Counted from the stretch's first letter, positions 7,289-15,722 are shown. The stretch is 39,708 nt of DNA from an uncultured Clostridia bacterium (GCA_947628855.1 CANRBM010000008.1:1-39708); one strand, 5' to 3'. Program-made: numbers and translations. Notes: generated by a model not told the origin, from the letters alone.

Positions 7289-7342
7289 GTGGCATATGCG
7301 TATGTGTCCCGCCGTCCGCACGAAAATATTGTCGATATGCAT

Positions 7343-7368
7343 AAAAAAACGGCCCGACAAGCGAGCCG
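7343..7368 (-). terminator. Rho-independent terminator of secG
   Basis: On the minus strand CGGCTCG-CTTGT-CGGGCCG (one wobble) followed by seven T. It starts 17 nt after the secG stop and isolates secG from smpB. Confidence 0.85.
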
Positions 7369-7384
7369 CGTATGACGATAGAAC

Positions 7385-7690
7385 TCAGTCCGCAATGCCG
7401 ACTGCGAAGCATATGATCGCGCAGACCATGATGAACACGAACAGCCCGAGGGTTATCTTTTTGAGCAAGCCCTCTTTGCCGCGCTCCTTATTCTTGCCAT
7501 AATAGGTGTCGGAGGAGCCGGATATGACGCCGACGTCGTCGTTTGTGCCCTTTTGCATCATGATGACGACGATTATCGCAATGGACGCAATGACCATAAG
7601 TATGCCAAACGCAAGCTTGACATTTGTGCGGACTTCATAGGCGATCTCGCCGAGAAGTGAACTGAAATTTAACGCGATCGAATTCAACAT
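7385..7690 (-). CDS. secG: Preprotein translocase subunit SecG
   Basis: A 101-residue membrane protein. Seen: a first membrane segment at about residues 25-46 ([20 protein letters not shown]) followed by QKGT, the SecG signature, a short glycine/serine-rich loop, then a second membrane segment near residues 78-98. It would associate with SecYE in the cytoplasmic membrane. The N-terminal 20 residues before the first membrane segment are a little longer than usual. The ATG has a GGAGGT ribosome site 8 nt upstream. It is transcribed alone between a consensus promoter and a terminator, next to smpB; in many Firmicutes secG, rnr and smpB are neighbours, and rnr is missing here. Confidence 0.95.
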   Translation of the reverse strand: MLNSIALNFSSLLGEIAYEVRTNVKLAFGILMVIASIAIIVVIMMQKGTNDDVGVISGSSDTYYGKNKERGKEGLLKKITLGLFVFIMVCAIICFAVGIAD

Positions 7691-7718
7691 TTATTGAACC
7701 TCCGATTTGTACTTATCG

Positions 7719-7747
7719 ATTTTAGCATACGGCGCCTGATTTGGCAA
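7719..7747 (-). promoter_or_regulatory. Sigma-A type promoter of secG
   Basis: TTGCCA (7747-7742), 17-nt spacer, TAAAAT (7724-7719) with an extended TGC. About 28 nt of leader carry GGAGGT. Confidence 0.8.
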
Positions 7748-7881
7748 GCATTTTGCGCAAAAAATATTTATGTGGGTTTTAAGAGTAGGATCTATATAAA
7801 CCGCGGAAAGCCCTTCGCTTTATACGGCGGCATTTGCATTTTGCGCAAATTTGAAATCAAAGGACAAAAATCGCCGAGGGA

Positions 7882-7911
7882 TGGTCACCTTTTCCGCGCG
7901 CCGCATATACT
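7882..7911 (+). promoter_or_regulatory. Possible promoter of the ferritin-like gene
   Basis: TGGTCA (7882-7887), 18-nt spacer, TATACT (7906-7911), giving a short leader of about 13 nt with GGAG at 7920-7923. The -35 is weak. The gene is divergent from secG. Confidence 0.45.
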
Positions 7912-7930
7912 GTTTGCACGGAGATGTAAT

Positions 7931-8413
7931 ATGGAAAATTTCAAATTCGCAAGCGAACTGCCCTACCCCGAAGTCCAAGCCGAGGACGCGCTGTCAGAGG
8001 CTAAATTGCTCATGCCGAGCTACGCGGGCGCGGGGAGCGAGCTCACCGCAATAATGACCTACAGCTTTCAGAGTTTCATATCCCCCGAGGACGGCGAGCT
8101 GAGACGCGCGCTTTCGGGCATAGCGAGGTGCGAAATGAGACACTTCGAATTGCTTGGACGGGCGATATTCAAGCTCGGCGGCTATCCCATAATGGGCGCG
8201 CGCACCTACCATAGCGGGAGCATGGTCAACTACACCCTCGACCCGCACAAATACCTCATGCAGAACATAGCGGCGGAAGAGGCGGCTATCGTCGGATATG
8301 AGCGCACCGTGCTGAATTTGCGTAGCGAGAGCGTGAAACTGCTCATCGAACGCATAATACTCGACGAGGAGCTGCATATAGGCATTTTCAAACAGCTTTT
8401 GAATATACTGTAA
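7931..8413 (+). CDS. Ferritin-like di-metal protein (manganese catalase/rubrerythrin-type helical bundle)
   Basis: A 160-residue four-helix protein, the only plus-strand gene here. Seen: metal-ligand type motifs spread over four helices: GSELTAI near residue 37, CEMRHFELLG (E-x-x-H) near 67, AAEEAAIVGYERTV near 115 and DEELHIGIF (E-x-x-H) near 148. This arrangement matches small Clostridial ferritin-like proteins related to manganese catalase and CotJC; many are of unknown activity and may handle peroxide or iron. The ATG at 7931 has GGAG 7 nt upstream; an open frame extends further upstream to 7694 but has no ribosome site and non-protein-like composition. It ends at a bidirectional terminator shared with the converging phosphatase gene. 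Confidence 0.85.
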   Translation: MENFKFASELPYPEVQAEDALSEAKLLMPSYAGAGSELTAIMTYSFQSFISPEDGELRRALSGIARCEMRHFELLGRAIFKLGGYPIMGARTYHSGSMVNYTLDPHKYLMQNIAAEEAAIVGYERTVLNLRSESVKLLIERIILDEELHIGIFKQLLNIL

Positions 8414-8451
8414 GCGCTAATATGTTTACAAAAAACGGCTTTTACACATAC

Positions 8452-8477
8452 AAAAGCGGACTTTTAAGTCCGCTTTT
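8452..8477. terminator. Bidirectional terminator between converging genes
   Basis: AAAAGCGGACTT-TT-AAGTCCGCTTTT forms a 12-bp inverted repeat with A/T tails on both strands. It serves the ferritin-like gene (+) and the long recO-tsaC-phosphatase cluster (-). The stop codon of the phosphatase (8464-8466) lies in the middle of the hairpin. Confidence 0.9.
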
Positions 8478-8898
8478 TGACAAAATCGTAAATTTGAGGC
8501 ATAAGCTCTTTAAGGACGTCGCAACAGGCGAAATACTCTTCCTCTCCCTCGCCATACGGGTCGGGTATATCCTTGCCCGCGATGTCGAAAATGCTGTAGA
8601 TATTGCTTGGCTCCGGGCGCATTGCCCTTAGCGCGTCCGCCTGCGCCCTTGTCATTGTGAAGGTGACGTCTGCACTATCGAGCATAGCCTCGTCCACCTG
8701 TGTCGCCTTCTTCTTTTTCGGTCTTAGCCCCGCTCGCCTCAGCGCCGCGAGCGCATATTCAGACGTCTCCTCGTCCTGCGCGAATACCCCCGCGCTCGTC
8801 GCCCTGTAAAAGCCGCGCTTGCGCGCATACGCGTTGAAGAGCGCCGCCGCCATGGGACTGCGGCAAGTGTTGCCCGTGCACACGAAAAGCACCTTCAT
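8464..8898 (-). CDS. ywlE: Low-molecular-weight phosphatase, likely protein-arginine phosphatase (YwlE type)
   Basis: 144 residues from the ATG at 8898. Seen: the P-loop CTGNTCRSPMA with nucleophile Cys7 and Arg13, and the acid loop DIPDPYGE near residue 115. The residue before Cys12 is Thr11; in Bacillus YwlE this Thr selects phosphoarginine, whereas tyrosine phosphatases carry Ile there. Gene order also agrees: in Bacillus ywlE is close to ywlC, the tsaC/sua5 gene that overlaps it here by an ATGA. If correct, the cell should use McsB-type arginine phosphorylation to mark proteins for ClpC. A frame to 8958 exists but overlaps tsaC and has no ribosome site. The stop codon falls inside the shared terminator. 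Confidence 0.88.
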   Translation of the reverse strand: MKVLFVCTGNTCRSPMAAALFNAYARKRGFYRATSAGVFAQDEETSEYALAALRRAGLRPKKKKATQVDEAMLDSADVTFTMTRAQADALRAMRPEPSNIYSIFDIAGKDIPDPYGEGEEEYFACCDVLKELMPQIYDFVKKRT

Positions 8899-9875
8899 AC
8901 GCGCTTTCCTCCCGCCGCCTTGAACACCCTGTTCATAACGGACGGCGCGATGTCGCACCCGACAAGCTCCTCGATGATGATGAGGTCGTAGCTTTTTTCC
9001 GCAACGTGCAATGCGGCATAGATATTTCGCGCATAGTCCTCGCCCGTGACCCCGAGGGATATCTGTGCCCTGTCGCGTACGCTGTCCCTATAAATATCGC
9101 GCGCGACGATGACGGGATGTCTGCCTTCAGATATGGCTTTGTCGTACGCGCTGACGGCGTGATGTATGTCCTGCGCGGTAACAGTCTCGACTTTCGGGCA
9201 GTAGTGCGCGTATTTCATGCCGGGAGCCTTCGCGACGCGGATGATCTTGCCTTGCAGGCTCACCTCTCCCAAGATCTCGGCGAGCATATTCGCCGTGACG
9301 GCGCCCGGGCGCAATATCGTTGGTATGTCTGAGGTCAAATCGAGCACTGTGCTCTCAATGCCTACCTTGCACGGCCCGCCGTCCATAATCAGCTTTACGC
9401 TGTCGCCTATGTCCTCCTGTACGTGCTCGGCGAGCGTGGGGGAGATATGTTTTGACCTGTTTGCGGACGGCGCGGCGAGAGGATAACTTCCCTCTATAAG
9501 TTCGCGCGCGTATATATTGTCGGGCATGCGTATGCCGACGGTGTCTCCGCCCGCGGTGACAATGCTCGGGATCTTGTCGCTCTTTTTGAGTATGACGGTG
9601 AGCGGCCCCGGCATAAAACGCGCCGCAAGTATATAAAATGCCTCGGGAATATCGACGGCTATGTCGTCCACCTGTTTCAAACTCGAAATATGCACGATGA
9701 GAGGATTGTCCTGCGGCCTGCCCTTCGCCTCGAATATCTTCGCTACCGCCGCCGCGTCAAAGGCGTTCGCGCCCAGCCCGTAGACGGTCTCCGTGGGAAA
9801 AACAACGAGCTCACCCGATTTGATGAGCTCGACCGCTTTGTCTATCGCATATTGTGCTTTTATTATCTCTGCCAT
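8895..9875 (-). CDS. tsaC: L-threonylcarbamoyladenylate synthase (TsaC/Sua5/YwlC)
   Basis: A 326-residue enzyme that makes threonylcarbamoyl-AMP from threonine, bicarbonate and ATP for the t6A37 modification of ANN-decoding tRNAs. Seen: YrdC domain with GELVVFPTETVYGLGANAF, KIFEAKGRPQDNPLIVHI, PGPLTVILKK, GIRMPD and PLAAPSANRS, followed by a linker with SPGxxYxHY-like APGMKYAHYCPK and a C-terminal Sua5 domain from about residue 215. This is the long Sua5 form, not the single-domain TsaC. The start at 9875 (MAEIIKAQ) lies one base after the lipoprotein stop (TGATATG), so translation is probably coupled. The frame open to 9935 is not used by homologues. Confidence 0.95.
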   Translation of the reverse strand: MAEIIKAQYAIDKAVELIKSGELVVFPTETVYGLGANAFDAAAVAKIFEAKGRPQDNPLIVHISSLKQVDDIAVDIPEAFYILAARFMPGPLTVILKKSDKIPSIVTAGGDTVGIRMPDNIYARELIEGSYPLAAPSANRSKHISPTLAEHVQEDIGDSVKLIMDGGPCKVGIESTVLDLTSDIPTILRPGAVTANMLAEILGEVSLQGKIIRVAKAPGMKYAHYCPKVETVTAQDIHHAVSAYDKAISEGRHPVIVARDIYRDSVRDRAQISLGVTGEDYARNIYAALHVAEKSYDLIIIEELVGCDIAPSVMNRVFKAAGGKRV

Positions 9876-9876
9876 A

Positions 9877-11874
9877 TCAGATGAGCCTGTAAACGGCGAA
9901 AGTGATGTCGCCCGTATTGCCTTCCTGCTTTTCAAACACGAACATGTCCGACGGGGAGCTTATGCAAGAATACAGCTTGCTGCCCGACGCCATTGTCGCG
10001 GGGATGATGACGCTGTCGCTGTATTTTGGCGAATAATTGCGAACGCCGTACTTGTACCTGGCGGCGCCGCTGCCCTCGCCTATGTCCACTCTGAACATAT
10101 AGCACCCCATCTCGCAAATAGCGTACGTTATGCTTGTTGACGACGATGAGTTGTATGCCATATCCGAAAACGGCATTGCCGTCGTGATATTGCCGTCCTT
10201 GTCTATCATCTCGGCTTCGGCAATTTCCTTTCCGTCCGCCCCGATGAGGCGCAAATAGCGCGTAGACGTGCTTTCGCCCTCGTTGCCCGCTTTGCCGTAG
10301 CGCCTGCCGACCGTGTATGCGCCGCGATATGGCTTGAGCATCTCGTAATCGAAGGGCACGATCAGATTCCCGACTGCGTCGTATGCGCCGAAAAGCGACG
10401 AGGACGAACTTGTCCCGGGCATCTCGACCATCATGATGTTGCTGTTGAACTCCTGCTTTATGACGGCGGAGCGGTCGTCATGCCACAAAAGTTTGCCACT
10501 CGCGTCGTACACATTCATCGCGCTCTGCTTGTCGGGAGAATAATATTTTCCGCTCACTCCGTACATCAACAGGTCGAAACACTCCACCTTGTCCTTTTTC
10601 TGGTCCTTCACGGTCACGCCGAAGTTGTCCGAGAGCGACATTACGACGTTCAGGTCGCTGTCTATTATGAATTGGTCGTAACGCCCGAGCTTTTTGCCGC
10701 CCGACTCGTATATAGTGAGCCCGTAGGTCACATAGGTATAGCCGTCCTTGAGGTAGGGGCTGACGTCCACGCTCACATTCGCCCTTTGCTTGTAGCTATT
10801 GTTTGTGAGATCGTTGAAAACCCTGTCCTTTCCGACTTCCGTAAAGGCGTCGCTGTCCGCATTGTACACGCCGTGTTTTAGGTCAACATATTTGCCGTCT
10901 TTATAGTAGGTATAGTCAGTCCCCTCGGACACTTCCCAATCCTGGCAAACAAAGAATTTGCCGTTTCCGAGATAGGTGACTTCATCCGTATAATTTGTCT
11001 TGTTGTTTGTGGTGAAAGTGCCCCTCGACGTAGATTCTATGCTCTGCGCGCCGCCGCTCGGAGCATGGTCGGGGACTCTGAAAATATATTCGCCGTTCGA
11101 CGTCCCGCTTACGGTCGCGTACTTGCCGTCGAAACCGTCCACCTGCGAAAGTCCGACGGAACTCTTTATGCGGCAGACGAGCTCCCCTCTCTGCTGTTGA
11201 TCGCCGTCATATGTGGGACGGTAGACGGAGACGTAGCCGCTCTGTCCGTTGTGGTCATAGTCGTAATGCACTGCGATGAGCCCCGCGCACAGTATCTTGA
11301 TGACGTTGTCTATCTTTGCACCGTTCGTGTCGGAATATCCCGTGGAATCCTTTCCGTCAGACGCGCCGAGTTTGGAGCGGGACAAAACTTCCCTGCCCGT
11401 TTTTACGTCGAACGCGCCCGCCGTGCCGTCGTCAAAGAGGCATACTATGAGCCCTTCCTTGTAGCGCAGAGCGCGTATGCCCTGCGACGGCGTAAACATC
11501 ATACCTTTCATCATGCCGTTCTTATAATCTGTATCGTCGCCGCACTTTACGACGGACAGTTTTGCGCCGCTCCCTTCCTTGAGGCTGACGACAAAGGCGT
11601 CAAGCTCGGGTATGTAGCCTACGTCGCTGTTTTCGGCGGGATCTGTAGGCGAGGTTTGCGCCGTTGAATTCGTATAAACTTCCCAACCCGCGGGCAGTGT
11701 GAACTCGAACTTGCTCGAAGTGAGCTCTCCGAAATCTTCTCTCGACTTGAAAATATCCGCTATGCTTTTCTGCTTTGACTTGTTGCATGCGGCAAGCAGA
11801 GCCGTGCAAGTCAACGCTACGACAAGCAGCGCGGCAACTGCGATCATCCTTGAAATTATACGTCTGTTTTTCAT
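9877..11874 (-). CDS. Lipoprotein with propeller-like repeats, function unknown
   Basis: 665 residues. Seen: a signal peptide with basic start MKNRRIISRMIA, a hydrophobic core and lipobox ALLAAC (Cys at about residue 30), then a long extracytoplasmic part. It contains several segments of the form 'hydrophobic strand - D/N-G turn - K/R-x-G' (for example DDGTAGAFDVKTGRE near 160 and DAVGNLIVPFDYE near 515), which resemble WG or beta-propeller blades. No catalytic motif is seen. It overlaps recO by ATGA and precedes tsaC by one base, so it is embedded in a housekeeping operon. Lipid-anchored on the outer face of the membrane. Could be a substrate-binding or envelope-sensing protein; I cannot choose. 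Confidence 0.85.
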   Translation of the reverse strand: MKNRRIISRMIAVAALLVVALTCTALLAACNKSKQKSIADIFKSREDFGELTSSKFEFTLPAGWEVYTNSTAQTSPTDPAENSDVGYIPELDAFVVSLKEGSGAKLSVVKCGDDTDYKNGMMKGMMFTPSQGIRALRYKEGLIVCLFDDGTAGAFDVKTGREVLSRSKLGASDGKDSTGYSDTNGAKIDNVIKILCAGLIAVHYDYDHNGQSGYVSVYRPTYDGDQQQRGELVCRIKSSVGLSQVDGFDGKYATVSGTSNGEYIFRVPDHAPSGGAQSIESTSRGTFTTNNKTNYTDEVTYLGNGKFFVCQDWEVSEGTDYTYYKDGKYVDLKHGVYNADSDAFTEVGKDRVFNDLTNNSYKQRANVSVDVSPYLKDGYTYVTYGLTIYESGGKKLGRYDQFIIDSDLNVVMSLSDNFGVTVKDQKKDKVECFDLLMYGVSGKYYSPDKQSAMNVYDASGKLLWHDDRSAVIKQEFNSNIMMVEMPGTSSSSSLFGAYDAVGNLIVPFDYEMLKPYRGAYTVGRRYGKAGNEGESTSTRYLRLIGADGKEIAEAEMIDKDGNITTAMPFSDMAYNSSSSTSITYAICEMGCYMFRVDIGEGSGAARYKYGVRNYSPKYSDSVIIPATMASGSKLYSCISSPSDMFVFEKQEGNTGDITFAVYRLI

Positions 11875-12569
11875 ATCTGCTCCGTCAAAAAACGTGTGTT
11901 TATTTTTACTCCCAACATTAAATATACAAGCTCGATGAGGCGGATGTTTGCCCTTATGCCCGACGTCTCGCCGCCGCTCTCCCCCGCGAGAAACGTGCGC
12001 ATCCCTGCGTCGATCTCAATGGCGTGTTCATCCGCGCAATGTTTGCAAACTATGCCGTCCGCCTCGCTGAAATACGCATCTCCGTCAAGCAGCATGCCGC
12101 ATACGTTGCACTTGGAAAAGTCCAGGCTGCTGCCTCCCGCCTCGAGCGCGCCGAGCAAAAAGTCCCTGACCGCGGTTGACGGGTCTTCTGTCCCCTCCGC
12201 GAGCGCCGTGAGCGCTTTGAGCGCGCATAGAAAGACTTCGGGCGACGGCTCCTCGCTCAGCCTCGCAAGCGCATCAAGTATAAGGCAACCGTCATAGTAG
12301 CAGTTTATGTCCGCAGTTATGCCCGAAAAGTTCTCTATCTGGTCGCACTCGACGATGACATAACGTCCATTCCTTCCCGCGAGCACATAGTCGCCGAAAT
12401 TGAATGGCTCCGCGGCATATCTGAGTTTTGCGCCGCGCTTGAGACATCCCTTTGCGGTGGCGGTGATCTTTCCCGTCTCAACGCCGACAAGAGTGACGAT
12501 CATATCACTCTCACCGTACGGCACCGCTCTCACCGCGATCGCTTTTAGCTTTAAGCTGTCGGACGTCAT
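11871..12569 (-). CDS. recO: DNA repair protein RecO
   Basis: 232 residues. RecO anneals SSB-coated single strands and loads RecA with RecR. Seen: an N-terminal OB-fold (SLKLKAIAVRAVPYGESDMIVTL, GKITATAKGCLKRGAKL), a helical middle region with FLCALKAL, and a four-cysteine zinc site CNVCG (near residue 155) and CKHC (near residue 180). The ATG at 12569 sits 17 nt after the yqzL stop, behind a purine-rich GGGCTGAAGG. Order era-yqzL-recO is as in Bacillus. Its last codons overlap the lipoprotein start. Confidence 0.93.
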   Translation of the reverse strand: MTSDSLKLKAIAVRAVPYGESDMIVTLVGVETGKITATAKGCLKRGAKLRYAAEPFNFGDYVLAGRNGRYVIVECDQIENFSGITADINCYYDGCLILDALARLSEEPSPEVFLCALKALTALAEGTEDPSTAVRDFLLGALEAGGSSLDFSKCNVCGMLLDGDAYFSEADGIVCKHCADEHAIEIDAGMRTFLAGESGGETSGIRANIRLIELVYLMLGVKINTRFLTEQI

Positions 12570-12586
12570 TTGCCTTCAGCCCTTAC

Positions 12587-12700
12587 TCATATGCGCTTTT
12601 CGGGGCTGTCCTCTTCTTTCATAGTGCGATACAGAGTGTACCACTCGATATCGCCCGTCCTTCTGAACATTTGCCAAAGTTCATTACTGTCCATAACCAT
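12587..12700 (-). CDS. yqzL: YqzL-family micro-protein
   Basis: 37 codons from the ATG at 12700 (or 35 from the ATG at 12694, MDSNELW). The sequence includes WQMFRRTGDIEWYTLYR, which follows the YqzL pattern W-x-x-F-x-x-TG-x-(I/V)-x-x-Y-x-x-Y. The position between era (30 nt upstream) and recO (17 nt downstream) is exactly that of yqzL in Bacillus. No strong ribosome site is visible, so it may depend on coupling to era. Function of the family is unknown. The basis is both motif and synteny. Confidence 0.8.
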   Translation of the reverse strand: MVMDSNELWQMFRRTGDIEWYTLYRTMKEEDSPEKRI

Positions 12701-12730
12701 AGCTTGTTTCAAAAGGAAATTTTTATGCGC

Positions 12731-13642
12731 TCAATCCTCTTTCAAGTCCTTGATGTCGTAACCCAGCTCACGCATGACGAGATCGCTGTCCCGCCACTCG
12801 TCCTTTACGCGCACATACAGCGTCAAAAACACCTGCATGCCCACCATATCTTCAAGGTCCTTGCGCGCGGCGGTCGCTATCTTTTTGAGCGTCTGACCGC
12901 CCTTTCCAATGACGATCGCCTTGTGGGACTGCTTTTCGCATATTATGTCCGCGTCTATGTCCACGATATCCTTGTCCTCTCGCTGCTCGAATTTGTTGAT
13001 GTAAACACCAATGCCGTAGGGCACTTCCTTGTCGAGCAGATAGAGCGCCTTCTCCCTTATTATCTCCGTAGCCATAAAGCGCATGGAACTTACGGTGTAC
13101 TCATCCTCGGGATACAGCGGCACGCCCTCGGGGAGCATGCCCGCAAGTTCCGCCATAAGCGGCTCCAGATTTTCCGCCTTTTTTGCGGATATGGGCACGA
13201 CCGCGCGCAACCCTTCAACGGAGTTGAGCTTTTCAAGCGCGGAAAACAGAGTCTCCCTCGTCACGCTGTCCTGCTTGTTGAGCGCGACGACGGTGGGTGC
13301 CTTTTTTGCGGTGTTTTCGAGAAATTTGTAGTCCTCCGCTCTGAGTCCCTTCGCGGCGTCTATGACGTAAACTATGCCGTCCACGTCCTTAAGCCCGCTC
13401 TGCACGGACTTCATCATGTATTGCCCGAGCTTGTTTTTTGCCTCGTGTATGCCCGGGGTGTCGATGAGTATCATCTGATAGTCCTCGGCGTTTATTATGC
13501 CAAGCAACTTATTTCTCGTCGTCTGCGGACGCCACGATACGATGGACACCTTCTCGCCCACAAGCGCGTTGACAAGGGTGGATTTGCCCGCATTTGCAAG
13601 CCCCGCTACGCATATAAATCCGCATTTGAAATTTTCTTTCAT
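12731..13642 (-). CDS. era: GTPase Era
   Basis: 303 residues. Essential GTPase that binds the 3' end of 16S rRNA in 30S assembly. Seen: G1 GLANAGKST (the usual P-N-V is replaced by A-N-A), G2 region RPQTTRNK, G3 DTPGI, G4 NKQD, G5 SAKK, and a C-terminal KH domain with VIGKGGQTLKKI near residue 230. The ATG at 13642 (MKENFKC) has GGAAGG 6 nt upstream; the frame extends to 13681 but without a site. dgkA and cdd, which lie between ybeY and era in Bacillus, are absent; the 107-nt gap holds no gene. Confidence 0.96.
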   Translation of the reverse strand: MKENFKCGFICVAGLANAGKSTLVNALVGEKVSIVSWRPQTTRNKLLGIINAEDYQMILIDTPGIHEAKNKLGQYMMKSVQSGLKDVDGIVYVIDAAKGLRAEDYKFLENTAKKAPTVVALNKQDSVTRETLFSALEKLNSVEGLRAVVPISAKKAENLEPLMAELAGMLPEGVPLYPEDEYTVSSMRFMATEIIREKALYLLDKEVPYGIGVYINKFEQREDKDIVDIDADIICEKQSHKAIVIGKGGQTLKKIATAARKDLEDMVGMQVFLTLYVRVKDEWRDSDLVMRELGYDIKDLKED

Positions 13643-13749
13643 TCTTTCCTTCCGTCTCTGAATTTTTTTTATTATTCGCAACCTGTATTTGTTTTTTTTG
13701 GTCTATGTTGTTTTTTTGATTTACGTTTAGTCGCTTTGCCGCATTGCCG

Positions 13750-14217
13750 TTATGCTTTGAGCCCGACTCTTCCCATGATCGCGCGTTGGCGCGCCGTCAT
13801 AACTTCCTCGTCCTCGCTTTTGATATGGTCGAACCCGAAAAGATGCAACAGCCCGTGACAGGTTAGAAATCCGAGTTCCCGCTTGTAGCTGTGTCCGAGC
13901 TCTTCCGCCTGTTCCGCCGCCCTCTCGCGGCATATGAGTATGTATCCCAGCATCACGCGATTGCCGTCCCTGTCCGCGTCCGAAAAGTCGTCCTCGCTCA
14001 CGGGCGGTCTAAGCCCCTCGAAATAAGGAAAGGACAGCACGTCCGTGACTTTGTCCACGCCTCTTTGCTCCGCGTTGACTTTTCGTATCGTTTCCGCGTC
14101 CACTATGCTCACCGAGGTCTCGAAAAAGTCCATCTGTCCCAGCTCATCGAGCACCGCTCTTTCCACCCTCTTCATGAGGCTTTTTTCAAAAAATTTCGCA
14201 CCTTCTACAAAAAGCAT
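13750..14217 (-). CDS. ybeY: Endoribonuclease YbeY (16S rRNA maturation)
   Basis: 155 residues. Zinc enzyme involved in 16S rRNA 3' processing and ribosome quality control. Seen: the metal-binding signature HGLLHLFGFDH near residue 120, preceded by a DVLSFP motif near residue 60 and the strand VMLGYILIC. Length is normal. Start at 14217, one base after the pgpH stop, with AGAAGGA just upstream inside pgpH. Confidence 0.96.
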   Translation of the reverse strand: MLFVEGAKFFEKSLMKRVERAVLDELGQMDFFETSVSIVDAETIRKVNAEQRGVDKVTDVLSFPYFEGLRPPVSEDDFSDADRDGNRVMLGYILICRERAAEQAEELGHSYKRELGFLTCHGLLHLFGFDHIKSEDEEVMTARQRAIMGRVGLKA

Positions 14218-14218
14218 A

Positions 14219-15688
14219 TCAATCCTTCTTGCGCTTGTCGTAATCCACGCGGCGATGGTGTATGGAGGGCAAGACCTCGATTATCGTGCGCTTTATGACG
14301 GCGATATCGCCCATAGTGATGGGGCATTCGTCGAATTGCCTCAGCTCTATCTTCTCATCCACGAGTTTATTGATACGGTTGACGTACTCCTCGCGCGTGT
14401 CTGGAGTGAACGCGCGCATCGCCGCCTCAATGGTGTCCGCGACCATGATTATAGCGGCGATCTTCGTCTGCGGCTTAGGTCCCGCATAGGTGTACTTGTT
14501 TACGGCAAGCTCGCCGTCCTCTCTCAAGGAGAGCGCCTTGCGGTAGAAATATCCGACGGGCGCGGTGCCGTGGTGTTGACGGCAGATGTCCACGATCTCG
14601 CTCGGCAGCTTGTTCTGTCTTGCGAGTATCTCGCCGAAGAGCGTATGCGAGGTTATCATGCTCACGCTGACTTCGGGAATGAGCTCGTCATGCGGGTTAT
14701 AGGAGGATTGGTTCTCGCTGAAATAGAGGGGCGCCTTCAACTTGCCTATGTCGTGATAATACGCCGCGCAACGCGCCATATTCGGATTTTCGCCTATCGC
14801 GGAGGCGCACGCCTCGGCAAGGTTGCCCACGACGAGCGAGTGGTTGAATGTGCCGGGAGCCTCGCTCGCAAGCCTCTTGAGCAGAGGATTTGACAGATTG
14901 CAAAGTTCACTCAATCTGAAATCGTCCGCGATGTTGAATATCCCCTCGAATATTGCTACGAGCGGCATGAAGAGGAGCGCCGCCGCCACCGCGGAGCCGT
15001 AGCTCCACACAAAGTGCCAAAACAGATTTATCGACACGTCTCCGAGCGCAAGCGTGACCGCGATGACTACGGGTTGCATGATGAGAGGGCTGAACAGCGC
15101 CATTATCAAAAACTTGAGGCGGTTATAGTGCTTATGCACAAAGAAATTGACGACGAGCGCGATGAGCGCGTTGCATATCGCCGCCGCGACAACAAGGCTT
15201 ATGTCATAGCTCCCGCCCGAAAATACGTATGTCAAGACGACTAATATCGCGACGAGCGCGGTAGTAAGCGTGGCGGATCTCCTGCCAATGAGCTCGATTA
15301 TCACGAGCGTGGCAAGCGTGAGCGGCATTGCGAACACATTGAGCATTTTGGAACCCACCATAGACACAATGTAAGTTATCACGGCGATTATCGTGCAAAG
15401 CCAATAGTCTCTGACCGGCTTGCCGTCCTTGCCCGTGAACCTGTAAACGCCCGCAAACAACAGTAGATTCACCCCAAACGTAGTCACAAACAGCCCCACC
15501 GTCTTGGACACGGCGGAAGGCTTGAACGCCGCAAGGAAGTCGCTTGCCATGAACAGCCCGAACAGCGCGCATGCAAACGTCGCGATAACGACGCCCGCGA
15601 TACACTGTCCGAAACATCCGAAAAAGCGTTTGCGCGCAAGAATTTTCTTTTTTTCAACGACCGAAAGGTCTCTCACATCGTCAATCAT
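14219..15688 (-). CDS. pgpH: PgpH-type c-di-AMP phosphodiesterase lacking the extracytoplasmic domain
   Basis: 489 residues. Seen: about seven hydrophobic segments between residues 20 and 250, then an HD domain with TFNHSL (near 285), YYHDIGK (near 315), MITSH, CRQHHG and ADTIEA, all expected metal ligands. This fits the 7TM-HD proteins that cleave c-di-AMP. Bacillus and Listeria PgpH are about 710-720 residues because of a large extracytoplasmic 7TMR-HDED domain after the first membrane helix; here that domain is missing and the protein begins close to the membrane block. The position between phoH and ybeY equals yqfF. GGAG lies 7 nt before the ATG. Start is supported by the phoH stop 34 nt upstream. 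Confidence 0.92.
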   Translation of the reverse strand: MIDDVRDLSVVEKKKILARKRFFGCFGQCIAGVVIATFACALFGLFMASDFLAAFKPSAVSKTVGLFVTTFGVNLLLFAGVYRFTGKDGKPVRDYWLCTIIAVITYIVSMVGSKMLNVFAMPLTLATLVIIELIGRRSATLTTALVAILVVLTYVFSGGSYDISLVVAAAICNALIALVVNFFVHKHYNRLKFLIMALFSPLIMQPVVIAVTLALGDVSINLFWHFVWSYGSAVAAALLFMPLVAIFEGIFNIADDFRLSELCNLSNPLLKRLASEAPGTFNHSLVVGNLAEACASAIGENPNMARCAAYYHDIGKLKAPLYFSENQSSYNPHDELIPEVSVSMITSHTLFGEILARQNKLPSEIVDICRQHHGTAPVGYFYRKALSLREDGELAVNKYTYAGPKPQTKIAAIIMVADTIEAAMRAFTPDTREEYVNRINKLVDEKIELRQFDECPITMGDIAVIKRTIIEVLPSIHHRRVDYDKRKKD

Positions 15689-15722
15689 AGTACGTCTCCG
15701 ATTTATTGCTCCATATCGGTAT

